64,000 nt of DNA from Vallitalea sp. (GCA_025210235.1 JAOASG010000063.1:62001-126000); one strand, 5' to 3'; positions 18,803-28,438 are shown, numbered from the stretch's first letter. Translations and numbers: made by a program. The notes: generated by a model not told the origin, from the letters alone.

Positions 18803-19600
18803 TTACAAAGCGTTATTAAATTTTACTGATGAGGAAGCTTTATATGTAAAATTATTAATTTCTATCTTTGCTGTATCACTAACTAAACAGTATTTGATAT
18901 TTCCATTATGTATATCACTTTTATCAAATTCTACCATACTATGCTCTGCTCCAAATACATCAACATTTGATTTTGTAGTGGAATCGCTTGCTGTTGATTT
19001 TGATTTTGTTTCAGATACGGATAATCCTGGTGGCCAAGATATATTAAGTGTTGCAGATGCATTAGATACACTTATTGTTCTTGATTGTAGAAGTTGAATA
19101 TAACCAGGTGCTTCATTTCCTATCCATGAACCACTAGTTCCACCCCATGTTTTATCTACACCTCCAGAGTGAACTTTACCCGCATTATACTTACTCCAGG
19201 TATAGCTTATACAGTTATTATTTACTTGTGATTCACCCATCTCATTGCCATAGAAATCTTCATAATAATCAGTAACATCCACATTCGTTCTTTCTATTGA
19301 ACCTGTTTCCATATAATCATTAAGTAATTGGAATGCTACCTTTTTATCTTGCTTACTATTAGCTCCATTAATAGTATATGCTTTTTTCCCATTTTCTTTT
19401 ACATATACAGATAATGTTAATGCAGTATCATCAACTAATTCGCATGACAAAAATGAATTATTTTTTGCGTTTAGGTTTTTGTTTAGATATATTTTTTCTT
19501 CGTAAATTTTAGTTAAATTACTTTCTTTAGCATATACACCCGTCAAGTTTGCACAGATTAAGACTGCACAGAATACCATTAATAAAACCCTTTTCTTCAT
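18803..19600 (-). CDS. Unknown secreted protein, third gene of the export operon
   Basis: 265 residues. Signal peptide MKKRVLLMVFCAVLICANL ending near GVYA (about residue 24). The mature protein has low-complexity Ser/Thr-rich strands, a segment SWPPGLSVSETKSKSTAS, glycine-tryptophan patches (TWGGTSGSW) and three or four cysteines; no family is recognised. It begins 31 bp after the lipoprotein gene, so it is probably co-transcribed. Its position after a secreted subtilisin-like protease makes it a possible protease substrate or effector, which is inference only. Confidence 0.75.
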   Translation of the reverse strand: MKKRVLLMVFCAVLICANLTGVYAKESNLTKIYEEKIYLNKNLNAKNNSFLSCELVDDTALTLSVYVKENGKKAYTINGANSKQDKKVAFQLLNDYMETGSIERTNVDVTDYYEDFYGNEMGESQVNNNCISYTWSKYNAGKVHSGGVDKTWGGTSGSWIGNEAPGYIQLLQSRTISVSNASATLNISWPPGLSVSETKSKSTASDSTTKSNVDVFGAEHSMVEFDKSDIHNGNIKYCLVSDTAKIEINNFTYKASSSVKFNNAL

Positions 19601-19631
19601 TTACACTTCTTCCCTTCTTAAATTATTTATA

Positions 19632-21359
19632 TTATTCCATTTTATCCCATGTTATACTTAGCACATTCTTCATAACCCATAAACCATAGTAGACAGAGCG
19701 AATATCAACATTATCTTTCTGACTAGAATATGCAAACATACCATTATCACAATAAGTATCTTTTAACACTTGATATATAATATTTTTATCTAATTCTATA
19801 TTTGTATCATTCAAATAATATTCAGTATATAATGAATGAAACAATCCGTATAATTCATCGTTTTCATTAATTATTTTTTTTAACTCTTTATTATTAATAG
19901 GCTCGACTTTACTTCCTAATATACTAAACATCAATTTGTTATAGGATTGAACTGCTATATCATTCTTATTGTCTCTGCTTAGTAGTCCTCTTAACTTATT
20001 TTTATTATTTTTATCTAATTTGATGTTTAAATCATTGAGTATTATTAGGAAGTTATATAATGCTATACTTGAATTATAATCATTGTTATAACTATCAATT
20101 TTATCTTTCACAGTATCTAATATTATTTTTTCCTCTTCTTCTGTTATATTTATCCCTGATTCAATTTTTAATCTCCAAAAATATGGATGCATTTGATAGC
20201 TATCATCTAAATGATTTAAATATGACATAATATTAATATTAGTATTTATACCTAATAGTTTATAAATTTGGTAAATATAGTATGTACTAACTATATCACT
20301 ATCAATTGGATGCATAGTAGTGTAGTATCCATTATTTAATCTATATCTATTAAAATAAGATAAGACTTTTTCTTCTGCACTATAATTTAGTCCATTCATT
20401 CTGTTTAACATTTTTATGGCAAGAAAAGTAATTCCAGAATTCGACTCTGCATTTAATACTATACCAAATCCTCCGTCAACATTTTGATGTTGGAGAATGT
20501 ACTTATTTAATAACTCTTCTGTATCCACAATTGAAGCCTTTACTAAATCCATTAGTTCTAAATAATTGGATAAGTCGATTAAAGATATATTTTTTTTAGA
20601 TATTTTTGTTGATACTATCTCATTAACTTTAGTAAGTTTATTAATTATCTTTTTACTATATATTTTTTCTATTTTACAATCAAAATTATCATTAATACAA
20701 TTTGATATCATATATAATATTCTGACATTAGCAATTGTACTAAAACTAAACTCATCATTTGCTATAATCATATCCATGCGACTTTGTACCCATTCCTTAA
20801 TATTTTCAATATTATAATCTAAACAATCAATAGAATTTAAAATAGATATTGCATAAAAAGTAGACAAGTACAATTCATTAATCCTATCTTTATTATCGCC
20901 CAAATCTATTAATTGTTCTTTATTATACGCAAACGTTCCAACAGATGTTTCAAGGTCCAGAACAAAAGACTTACATTCCTCTTTAAACGACTCACTTAGA
21001 TCGTTTTTTAATAACTGTATATAAAAATACAAATCTGATAGATCCGTAATCTGGTCGAACTTATATCCTTGCCCATCTAATACGATCTCTAATTCCTCAT
21101 TTATAATTTCCAACGATGAAATCGCATAATATGTATCATAATAATCAATTATATTATTATTAGATTCCGCTAAATAACCATACCCCCCATCTACATTTTT
21201 ACATAATGTTAATGTCTTTTTTAGTACGTCAATATCAACAGCGTCCACTAGATTATTCTTAATTTTATATTCACATATATTTGCCTTAGGTTTACTTTTA
21301 CACGAAGATAGCATCACTACTACTACAAGCATAATCAATAGTATTTTATTTTTGCACAC
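19632..21359 (-). CDS. Lipoprotein with prenyltransferase/terpene-cyclase-like alpha/alpha toroid repeats
   Basis: 575 residues. N-terminus ends in the lipobox MLSSC, so the protein is predicted to be a lipoprotein. Repeats of the type VDGGYGYLAESNN-x-IIDYYDTYYAI (about 55-85), VDGGFG near 290, NGYYTTMHPIDSDIVSTYY (about 345-365) and NGMFAYSSQKDNVDIRSVYY near the end match the glycine-rich QW-like turns of alpha/alpha toroids. Toroids on the cell surface often bind rather than catalyse; no catalytic DxDD or zinc site is evident. GTG start with AAGGAG. It begins 15 bp after the protease gene. Confidence 0.8.
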   Translation of the reverse strand: MCKNKILLIMLVVVVMLSSCKSKPKANICEYKIKNNLVDAVDIDVLKKTLTLCKNVDGGYGYLAESNNNIIDYYDTYYAISSLEIINEELEIVLDGQGYKFDQITDLSDLYFYIQLLKNDLSESFKEECKSFVLDLETSVGTFAYNKEQLIDLGDNKDRINELYLSTFYAISILNSIDCLDYNIENIKEWVQSRMDMIIANDEFSFSTIANVRILYMISNCINDNFDCKIEKIYSKKIINKLTKVNEIVSTKISKKNISLIDLSNYLELMDLVKASIVDTEELLNKYILQHQNVDGGFGIVLNAESNSGITFLAIKMLNRMNGLNYSAEEKVLSYFNRYRLNNGYYTTMHPIDSDIVSTYYIYQIYKLLGINTNINIMSYLNHLDDSYQMHPYFWRLKIESGINITEEEEKIILDTVKDKIDSYNNDYNSSIALYNFLIILNDLNIKLDKNNKNKLRGLLSRDNKNDIAVQSYNKLMFSILGSKVEPINNKELKKIINENDELYGLFHSLYTEYYLNDTNIELDKNIIYQVLKDTYCDNGMFAYSSQKDNVDIRSVYYGLWVMKNVLSITWDKME

Positions 21360-21374
21360 GATTAAAACTCCTTC

Positions 21375-22280
21375 CTAATACAAAATTTTATTATAAACAA
21401 ATGTTTTCATAACTTTATTAAATTCATCAAACATAAGCGATTTATATTTTTCTCTTAATAATACTAGTTGTCCAGTTACTATTGCTGCTGAATATGATGT
21501 ACCATCTACTTTTTCATAGTAATCTTTATACTTACTTGTTGTAAAAATCCTCTCACCTGGAGCAAATAAATCTGGTTTATTATTTTCTGAATTCATACTA
21601 CTAAATTCTGATATTTTGCTATCACATATCTTTTGATTAACGCTAGGTATATAATTAATACTTCCTACAGTTAAAACTTGTACATAATTTCCAGGTGATG
21701 TAATGCGATTATCTAACATTCCTCTATTTCCTGCAGACGTAATTAATTGAATTTTATTTTGATACAGAGAATCAATTAAATTGTCTAAAATAATATTGTC
21801 ATCATTATTATCAAATCCTAGAGACATACACACAAATTCAATATTATATTTTTGTTTGTTTTCAATAATCCACTGAAAACATCTTGATAAGTAAAGCATA
21901 TTAGTAAGTCCATCCTTGTCAATTCCTTTTAACATAATTATTTTAGAGCGGGGTGCAATACCTCGATATTTCACACCATATCCTGCAATAATACCACAAA
22001 TATTTGTACCATGCCCATTATCATCATAGGTTTCTCTTTTATCATTTACAAAATCTTTGAACAATATTATGTTACCTTTTAGATCTTCATGTAGAGCAAC
22101 CCCTGTATCAATAACAACTATATTAATGTCTTCTCCATAAAATCCCTCATTGTTCATTTCATATACCTGACTATAATTTACTAGTTCCAATAATGTGGTT
22201 GTTCTTTCAGTATTGTATGTAATCAACATAAGAATACCCACTAAGATAACTATAATTTTTTTTCTTATATTTTTACACAT
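21375..22280 (-). CDS. Subtilisin-like (S8) serine protease, membrane-anchored or secreted
   Basis: 301 residues. A hydrophobic N-terminal segment (about 8-20) then a compact S8 domain with VVIDTG (Asp near 57), DDNGHGTNICG (His near 91), ITSAGNRG (oxyanion Asn) and GTSYSAAIVTG (Ser near 261). All four catalytic features are intact. No long pro-domain is present, since the catalytic Asp comes soon after the signal. First gene of a three-gene operon with a toroid lipoprotein and a secreted protein, all predicted to act outside the membrane. Confidence 0.9.
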   Translation of the reverse strand: MCKNIRKKIIVILVGILMLITYNTERTTTLLELVNYSQVYEMNNEGFYGEDINIVVIDTGVALHEDLKGNIILFKDFVNDKRETYDDNGHGTNICGIIAGYGVKYRGIAPRSKIIMLKGIDKDGLTNMLYLSRCFQWIIENKQKYNIEFVCMSLGFDNNDDNIILDNLIDSLYQNKIQLITSAGNRGMLDNRITSPGNYVQVLTVGSINYIPSVNQKICDSKISEFSSMNSENNKPDLFAPGERIFTTSKYKDYYEKVDGTSYSAAIVTGQLVLLREKYKSLMFDEFNKVMKTFVYNKILY

Positions 22281-22560
22281 TTATATCTAATATTATTCCT
22301 CTCATTCTTTATTTTAATTTATTATATAATAATTCATTGCGTTCTTAATGTCAATGTTTTTAATTTATTTTTAATATAATTAATTATTTTTTTATATATT
22401 ATCTTTTTTTCGACAAATATTGAGTTTGACAGTTTAATAAATTAAAAACTTGTTATAAGTCATATATAACCTGATTTTTTTGTGTTAAATTTTATTATAT
22501 ATCAATATGCGAAAATTTTATAAAAAGTATTATATAATAGATGTATAGGTGGTACATACC

Positions 22561-22727
22561 ATGAATGTCACTGCATCTAAATCAAAGCATTCTGAATTAT
22601 TTTATATATCAAAAAGTTATATTAACGACAAATAGAGAAGTACTTCCGTTGTTGTTAGTAAGCTTGGGACGTTAGTGAGCATGTTATTGCATTGGCTAAA
22701 CATAAGCAAAGCTCGAAACCCGCTTAA
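22561..22727 (+). pseudogene. Remnant of an IS1634/IS4-type transposase N-terminus
   Basis: Translation from ATG 22561 gives MNVTASKSKHSELFYISKSY then INDK, a TAG stop, and after it RSTSVVVSKLGT. The pattern (Lys/Ser-rich start, YIxKSY, then STxxVVxKLGT) is how IS1634-like transposases begin. A frame change then continues as EHVIALAKHKQSS before a stop at 22727. It carries at least one nonsense change and one frameshift and lacks the catalytic part, so it is dead. It marks past insertion at the end of the accessory island. Confidence 0.55.
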
Positions 22728-22866
22728 AACAAAATTTTATAGTTACTATTAATAACGACTTCTGGTAAATTTACATAAAAAATTCCTTATTGGTAAAAAA
22801 TATAAACTGATATTAAACATCAGCATTAATTTACTTAGTTAATATAAAAAGAGAGGACGATTAAAA

Positions 22867-23169
22867 ATGTTAAATAGTATCTATGAGACTCGTACAAGAT
22901 TAGATGAAGGATATCATATTTCGTTAACTATACCCAAAGATGAATATAAAATTATTTATGGAAATATTTTTAGTGAAGAAAATGCAACTGATATAATTAA
23001 TAATTATCTTCAGCATAGAGATGATGATGGAGAACCACATAATATTAGAATATACAACCATGAGTCTAGCAATATGATTGAAATTGAAGCACAATTAAAT
23101 TACATCGGCAATAGGCATACTGCTTATACAAAATCAAATCATACTTTATTTCAAAAAACAGAGGAATAA
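22867..23169 (+). CDS. Small protein of unknown function
   Basis: 100 residues, soluble, acidic, no signal or membrane segment. Start ATG with AGAGAGGAC 9 bases upstream. Strands such as GYHISLTIPKDEYKII and PHNIRIYNHESSNMIEIEAQ suggest a small alpha/beta fold, but no family is recognised. It lies alone between the transposase remnant and the nucleotidase gene. Confidence 0.65.
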   Translation: MLNSIYETRTRLDEGYHISLTIPKDEYKIIYGNIFSEENATDIINNYLQHRDDDGEPHNIRIYNHESSNMIEIEAQLNYIGNRHTAYTKSNHTLFQKTEE

Positions 23170-23248
23170 TATAGTATAAATAACTTTTACATTAATTTAA
23201 CATATAATACTCAATAATTTATTGACATAGTATTCGTCGGGAAGTAAG

Positions 23249-23296
23249 ATATAAATATAGTACTAAATAAAATTTATTTAGTATTATATTTATATT
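23249..23296. other. Long AT hairpin upstream of the nucleotidase
   Basis: ATATAAATATAGTACTAAATAAA (23249-23271 region) and its complement (23274-23296) match at 22 of 23 positions with a two-base loop. No T-run follows, so it is not a clear terminator. It lies 87 bp upstream of the nucleotidase start and could be a dyad regulator site or part of the message leader. Confidence 0.5.
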
Positions 23297-23382
23297 GATT
23301 TATTCAACATATAATTGGGTTATATTATTAATCTCAAATGGTTAATTATATAACACCAAAATACCCAAATGGAGGATAGGTT

Positions 23383-25128
23383 ATGAAAAAAAAGATTTTT
23401 TGCATAATGCTAATTCTGACAGTAATTTTAAGTATGCCCAATGAACTTGTTTTGGCAGGAGATACCTCTTCAGAATCACTAACTCAAACAATTGTTCCTG
23501 TTGATGAGGCCGTTGATAATGTAATTGACATACTTACTGTAAATGACTTCCATGGTAACGTAAAAGAAAGTGGCAAAAATATTGGTATGTCCAAGATGGT
23601 AGGTTATATTAATGCTCAAAAAGCTAAAAACCCTAATACTATCGTTGTTTCTGGTGGCGATAATTATCAAGGGACAGCCTTATCTAACCTAACTTATGGT
23701 GCTCCAGTTAATGAGATGTTTAAAGGTATGAACCTTCTTGCTTCTGCTGTAGGTAATCACGAATTTGACTGGGGTGTCGATAGAATTGAACAATGGGCAA
23801 AAGATGGTAATTTTACTTTTCTAGCTTCAAATATTTATGATAAAACTACTAATCAACCTGTAACATGGGCAAAACCTTATTTAATACATAAAATTGCTGG
23901 TAAAAAAATTGCTTTCATTGGCTTGTCTACAATAGAGACCGCTTATAAAACAAAAGTGGAAAATGTTAAAACTTTAGAATTTAAAAGTGCTAAAGATGCT
24001 GCTAAGATATGGATAGATTTTCTAAAATCAGGTAAAGCAAATGAAGGAGTTCCTGATATAATTATTGCTTTGACACACGTACCTTCAGCTCAAGAATCTA
24101 GAGGTTCTGATCCAACTCTTCCTGTAACAGGTGATGAAATAGAATCACTATGTTCAGTAGATGGCTTAGATGCTGTTATTACAGGTCATTCACATAAGAC
24201 TGTTTCCGGTTACATTAATAAAATACCTGTTGTTCAAGCATATAAATATGGCAGAGCAGTAGGTAAACTATCTATTATATTAAATGAAGATGGAACAGTT
24301 AAATCTATTACACCATCTGTAGAATCTGTTTATAAGTTAACTTCTGATCTCTTAGTTGAAGATACACAAACCAAAGATACATATACTAAATTTGAAAATG
24401 AATTTGCTCCAATTGCAAATGAAGTTCTTGGTGAATTAACGGGGACTTTATCTCATGATAAAAGTATAAAAAATGTAACTCCATTAGGATATTGGGTAAC
24501 AGATATTATGAGAAAAGCTACTAATGTTCAAATAGGACTTACGAATGGTGGAGGTCTTAGAAGAACAATAGAAGAAGGTACTATTACTATGGGTGATTTA
24601 TATGAAGTTATGCCATTTGATAATACTTTAGTAACGTTAAAGGTCACTGGTTCACATCTTATTTCTTTAGTTAACCATGGTATAGAAGCAAAAGACATGG
24701 TAGATGGTCAATTTGCTGGTATAAAAGTAATTTATAATCCTAAGGCCGAGTATGATAATAGAATTATAAGTATCACATTAGAAGATGGAACCCCAATTGA
24801 AATGGATAAAGAATATTCAGTAGTAACAAATGACTTTGCTTACACTGGTGGGGACAAATATTCTTTTACTGGGGCTACTAATGTCGTTGATACTTTTGTT
24901 CCTATAAGAGATGAGCTTGTCAAATATATAAAATCAACTAAAATTATAGTTGCACCAAAAGGAAATGTTATTTCTTCACTAGATACTTATAAAATTAAAT
25001 ATGGTGATGTTCTTTGGAAAATCGCAAAAATCTATAACATTGACTATAAAGAGCTTGCCAGAATAAACAACATCTCAAATCCTAATAAAATATATACTGG
25101 TAGAACTTTACTTGTACCAGCTAATTAA
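23383..25128 (+). CDS. Secreted 5'-nucleotidase/UshA-type metallophosphoesterase with LysM anchor
   Basis: 581 residues. Signal peptide ending near VLAG (about 26). Metallophosphatase motifs NDFHGN (about 52), GGDNYQG, GNHEFDWG (about 126) and ITGHSHKT (about 270), then the 5'-nucleotidase C-terminal domain with LTNGGGLRRTI and TGGDKYSFTG. A C-terminal LysM repeat (about 534-580, IKYGDVLWKIAKIYNIDYKE) should hold it in the cell wall. It would split extracellular nucleotides or related phosphate esters. TGGAGG site. Alone, with a terminator after it. Confidence 0.93.
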   Translation: MKKKIFCIMLILTVILSMPNELVLAGDTSSESLTQTIVPVDEAVDNVIDILTVNDFHGNVKESGKNIGMSKMVGYINAQKAKNPNTIVVSGGDNYQGTALSNLTYGAPVNEMFKGMNLLASAVGNHEFDWGVDRIEQWAKDGNFTFLASNIYDKTTNQPVTWAKPYLIHKIAGKKIAFIGLSTIETAYKTKVENVKTLEFKSAKDAAKIWIDFLKSGKANEGVPDIIIALTHVPSAQESRGSDPTLPVTGDEIESLCSVDGLDAVITGHSHKTVSGYINKIPVVQAYKYGRAVGKLSIILNEDGTVKSITPSVESVYKLTSDLLVEDTQTKDTYTKFENEFAPIANEVLGELTGTLSHDKSIKNVTPLGYWVTDIMRKATNVQIGLTNGGGLRRTIEEGTITMGDLYEVMPFDNTLVTLKVTGSHLISLVNHGIEAKDMVDGQFAGIKVIYNPKAEYDNRIISITLEDGTPIEMDKEYSVVTNDFAYTGGDKYSFTGATNVVDTFVPIRDELVKYIKSTKIIVAPKGNVISSLDTYKIKYGDVLWKIAKIYNIDYKELARINNISNPNKIYTGRTLLVPAN

Positions 25129-25150
25129 GATAACACAAAAAGCCTTATCA

Positions 25151-25180
25151 GGGGTTGTCACTATTGACATCCCCTTTTCT
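25151..25180 (+). terminator. Terminator after the nucleotidase
   Basis: GGGGTTGTCA and TGACATCCCC form a stem with one mismatch and a four-base loop, followed by TTTTCTT, 23 bp after the stop. Confidence 0.9.
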
Positions 25181-25254
25181 TATTATTAAATAATCAACTG
25201 AACGTAGTTTTGAAATTATCCAGCTAATTTCAAAATTTAAAAGGAGCAATTATT

Positions 25255-26424
25255 ATGAAGTGGAAATTTTTATTAATAGTATTACTTATTATTTTATCCT
25301 TCACATCTTGCACCTTACAATATAATAAAACTTTAGATGAGGAAAAATATAGTACTGTAAATGAATATTATGACGAAGATATGAAAAAACCTGAATATAA
25401 TGTAGTTAAAGCAAAAGTAATTAGGATTGATAGAGATGATACCAAAGAAAGTCGTCCAGATATTCCTATACAACAAGATATTCGGTATCAACATCTTTTA
25501 ATTAAGATTTTAAAAGGTAAACATAAAGGTGAAGAGTATTCAGTACGAAATACTGTAGAGATGATTAATCCTTATCGCTTAGTTTTTAAAAAAGGTGATT
25601 GTATGTATATTTATCTTTATGAAACAGATGATGGTAAGGTTGGAAATATACATATTTATGAGCGTTGTAGAGATCGAGCTATTTTCTTTATTATTATATT
25701 ATTTTTGATTTTACTAATAGTTATAGGCGGTTTTAAAGGCTTTAAATCAGTGATTACATTGACTTTTACTATATTAATAATTAGCTTTATTATGTTACCT
25801 TTAATTCTTAAAGGTTATAATCCTTTAATAGTAACTGTCTGTATTGTTTCTATAACAACTACATTTACATTAATTATAATTAGTGGCTGGAACAAGAAAA
25901 CAAGAACTGCTATTTTAGGGACTGTGGGAGGTGTTATTATAGCCGCTATTGCTGCTGGTAAAGTTAGTCAAGTTGCAATGCTTACTGGCCTTGGTGAAGA
26001 ACAAGCAAGAATGCTCGCCTATATTCCTAGGAATAGAAATTTAGATTTCAAAGGTATTTTATTATCTGGAATTATTATCGGGGCTCTCGGAGCTGTAATG
26101 GATGTTTCTTTATCCATTGCATCATCCATGTGGGAAATTGAAGAAAACACCCCTAATATACCAACTAAAAAATTAATACGTTCTGGTATGAACATTGGCA
26201 AAGACATTATGGGCTCTATGTCTAATACGTTAATTTTAGCATATGTTGGCGGATCAATTCACTTATTACTATTATTTATAGCATATAACATATCAATAAC
26301 GGAAATACTGAATATGGATATGATTGCTTCTGAAATTGTCCGAGCTATTGCTGGAAGTATTGGTCTTATTTCATCCATACCATTAACTACATGGATTGGT
26401 GGGACCTTGGGGAGACGGAACTAA
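25255..26424 (+). CDS. YibE/F family multi-span membrane protein
   Basis: 389 residues. N-terminal lipobox-like FTSC (about 19) and an extracytoplasmic region with EYSVRNTVEMINPY and KKGDCMYIYL, then about seven to eight membrane segments (about 142-385) with KGYNPLIVTVCIVSITTT and LGAVMDVSLSIASSMWE. This layout fits the YibE/F-like family, membrane proteins of unknown transport or assembly role. AAAGGAG site. A degraded copy of the GTAATTG-type repeat lies in its leader (25188-25230). Confidence 0.85.
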   Translation: MKWKFLLIVLLIILSFTSCTLQYNKTLDEEKYSTVNEYYDEDMKKPEYNVVKAKVIRIDRDDTKESRPDIPIQQDIRYQHLLIKILKGKHKGEEYSVRNTVEMINPYRLVFKKGDCMYIYLYETDDGKVGNIHIYERCRDRAIFFIIILFLILLIVIGGFKGFKSVITLTFTILIISFIMLPLILKGYNPLIVTVCIVSITTTFTLIIISGWNKKTRTAILGTVGGVIIAAIAAGKVSQVAMLTGLGEEQARMLAYIPRNRNLDFKGILLSGIIIGALGAVMDVSLSIASSMWEIEENTPNIPTKKLIRSGMNIGKDIMGSMSNTLILAYVGGSIHLLLLFIAYNISITEILNMDMIASEIVRAIAGSIGLISSIPLTTWIGGTLGRRN

Positions 26425-26486
26425 TGAGTAATGATATAAATTAGTATGGACAATTTATTCTTTTTTTTATATAATAATGTAGTACT

Positions 26487-26590
26487 GTAGCAGAGTAGAT
26501 ATTACGCGTTAAGTGTTAGAGGATGGGAAGTTGCCTCTAAACGAAAAGCTTGTTATTAAGTTTGCGGTGTAATATTGCTTCCGCTGTTGC
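26487..26590 (+). ncRNA. Tetrahydrofolate (THF) riboswitch
   Basis: The segment CAGAGTAGATATTACGCGTT and the later GCGGTGTAATATTGCTTCCG reproduce the conserved THF aptamer: GAGTAGAT...CGCGTTAAGTG, a variable arm (AGAGG-ATGGGAAGTTG-CCTCT), then GCGGTG...TTGCTTCCGC. P1 is GTAGCAG (26487-26493) paired with CTGTTGC (26584-26590). The gene after it is a folate S component, the classic partner, so it senses reduced folate and limits uptake. A terminator hairpin lies directly downstream. Confidence 0.93.
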
Positions 26591-26616
26591 ATAGAGAATA
26601 AATGTATGATTTGATA

Positions 26617-26666
26617 CCTTTTTTCTTTTTATGTAACAGAATATATAAAAAGAAAGGGGGTTTTTT
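26617..26666 (+). terminator. Expression-platform terminator of the THF riboswitch
   Basis: A 16-bp stem pairs CCTTTTTTCTTTTTAT (26617-26632) with ATAAAAAGAAAGGGGG (26645-26660), counting three G-U pairs, followed by six Ts. It lies between aptamer and folT, so control by premature termination is likely. The 3-prime arm ends in AAAGGGGG, a ribosome-site-like stretch ahead of a 12-codon reading frame at 26670-26708. Confidence 0.8.
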
Positions 26667-26770
26667 GTTATGTATAATACAAAAAACGTTTATGTGATCT
26701 ATATATAGCTAATTTTGTGTTTGCTATATATAAATGATTTAATAAAACATCTTAGAATGGAGGCACATAA

Positions 26771-27559
26771 ATGAATAAATCATACACAAAAAATTATATA
26801 ACAATGATAGTACAAACAGGTTTACTAATAGCTATAGCTCAGGTAGTAAAAATGTTTAGTACTTATATCTTTATAGCTGGGGTGCCAGCAATTAGAATTA
26901 GTTTTTCTGGACCTTTTACTACAATGCCTGGTATATTATTTGGACCTCTTGTAGGAGGAATTACAGGTGGTCTAGCTGATATTATCGGTTTTTTAATTAA
27001 ACCTCAAGGAGCTTATATTCCATGGTTGACTTTAACTGCTATTTTAGGTGGTGTCTTAACTCCACTATTATGGAAGCTATTGAAAGGGATATCTATAAAG
27101 CGTTTACAAACAATATGTATTATAATATTTACTACAATTGGATTAATAGGAATTGTTAATTACATTCAAATTACTTTTTTTGAATATAGCGATTGGGCTA
27201 AATACCTTATATCCATAGGTAAAAAAACAAGTTTTACTTCAGTAGGTTTAATAATTACTTCTTTTATTGGTTTATTATTACTTCTTATTGATCAATTTAT
27301 TCAAAAACGCAACTCTACATCAAATATATATTATAATTTTTTAAAACTACTAATTTCAGTGGGTATACCTGGTATTCTTGTAACAACAATCAATACTCAG
27401 ATTCTTAGAGTCTTTATTCCTGCATTATCTAAAAAAGCTTTTATAATTTTTTGGATACCTCGTGTTGTTGAAGAATTATTTATAACTGTTTATATTGCAT
27501 ACATGTTATCTATATTGCTACATATATACAATAACTTATTTAAGTCAAAACAATTTTAA
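26771..27559 (+). CDS. folT: Folate-specific ECF transporter S component
   Basis: 262 residues, about six to seven membrane segments. The S-component signature PAIRISFSGPFTTMPGILFGP near residue 38 and GGLADIIGFLIKPQGAYIPW matches FolT proteins. The S component captures folate and docks on the shared ECF energising module, which is not encoded here. It is longer than the usual 170-200 residues because of an extra C-terminal membrane region. The THF riboswitch upstream confirms the substrate class. GGAGG site. Confidence 0.92.
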   Translation: MNKSYTKNYITMIVQTGLLIAIAQVVKMFSTYIFIAGVPAIRISFSGPFTTMPGILFGPLVGGITGGLADIIGFLIKPQGAYIPWLTLTAILGGVLTPLLWKLLKGISIKRLQTICIIIFTTIGLIGIVNYIQITFFEYSDWAKYLISIGKKTSFTSVGLIITSFIGLLLLLIDQFIQKRNSTSNIYYNFLKLLISVGIPGILVTTINTQILRVFIPALSKKAFIIFWIPRVVEELFITVYIAYMLSILLHIYNNLFKSKQF

Positions 27560-27637
27560 TAACTCTTAAATGATTAATTATTATATCTAATTGATTTTTT
27601 AATATCACTAATAGATAAAATGTAAGTTGGGGGAAAA

Positions 27638-28201
27638 ATGAAAAAAATATATTTAACAAACCGATTATTATTAAGAACAATTGACACATCTTATTCTGTG
27701 CGAGTTCTTGACTATTATACACGTAACAAAGAATTTCTTGAACCTTGGGAACCGAAACGTAATCAAAATTTTTATAAGCCTGCTTATCATAAAAAAAGCC
27801 TACGAATAGAAAAGGATTTAATTAATAACTTATCAATGCTTAGATTATGGATTTTTAAAAAAGATGATACTTTTTGTGATAAGATAATTGGTACCATTGC
27901 CTTTTCTAACATAGTACGAGGCTGTTTAATGTCTTGTACCTTAGGATATAAACTTGATAAAGATGAAATAAAAAAAGGCTATATGACTGAAGCTCTAAAT
28001 GAAGGTATCAATATCATGTTTAATGAATATAAGCTTCATCGTATTGAAGCAAATATAATGCCCAAAAATTCAGCTTCCATTAATCTAGTTAAGAAATTCG
28101 GTTTTGAAAATGAGGGTATTTCAAAAAAATATATTAAAATTAATAATGTATGGGAAGATCATTATCGCATGTCTTTATTAAGTAAAGATATTACGCACTA
28201 A
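27638..28201 (+). CDS. GNAT family N-acetyltransferase (RimJ/RimL type)
   Basis: 187 residues. TNRLLLRTID start, FLEPWEPKR motif, acetyl-CoA region KDEIKKGYMTEALNEG and HRIEANIMPKNSASINLVKKFGF are typical of RimJ/YdaF-like N-terminal acetyltransferases, which modify ribosomal or other proteins or small amines. Substrate unknown. TTGGGGG site, 78 bp after folT; a terminator follows at 28372. Confidence 0.9.
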   Translation: MKKIYLTNRLLLRTIDTSYSVRVLDYYTRNKEFLEPWEPKRNQNFYKPAYHKKSLRIEKDLINNLSMLRLWIFKKDDTFCDKIIGTIAFSNIVRGCLMSCTLGYKLDKDEIKKGYMTEALNEGINIMFNEYKLHRIEANIMPKNSASINLVKKFGFENEGISKKYIKINNVWEDHYRMSLLSKDITH

Positions 28202-28371
28202 TGCTTTACATAATTTAGTAAAATCATAACATATTTTTTGAATACCTTAAAATGTTTACACATTGTTTACATTTGCAACAAAAATAATACACAACTTTGT
28301 AGTATTATAAATTTAAGGAATAATCTACATATGATTAATCCACAAAAAGTAACTCCCCCTCACATCCTTTT

Positions 28372-28400
28372 AAGCATCGATTTTACTCGGTGCTTTTTTG
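28372..28400 (+). terminator. Terminator downstream of the acetyltransferase
   Basis: AAGCATCGA (28372-28380) and TCGGTGCTT (28387-28395) with one G-U pair, followed by TTTTTG. It is 170 bp after the gene; a short promoter-like stretch in between (TTGCAA, TATTAT) leaves a small RNA possible. Confidence 0.75.
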
Positions 28401-28438
28401 TTTTATTAAAGTTTTAATTTATTATATGGGATAGAAAA

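Noticed and set aside
28202..28400. Short ORF ahead of the terminator at 28372
   Set aside because: The frame from 28332 runs into the terminator stem and has only a weak ribosome site.
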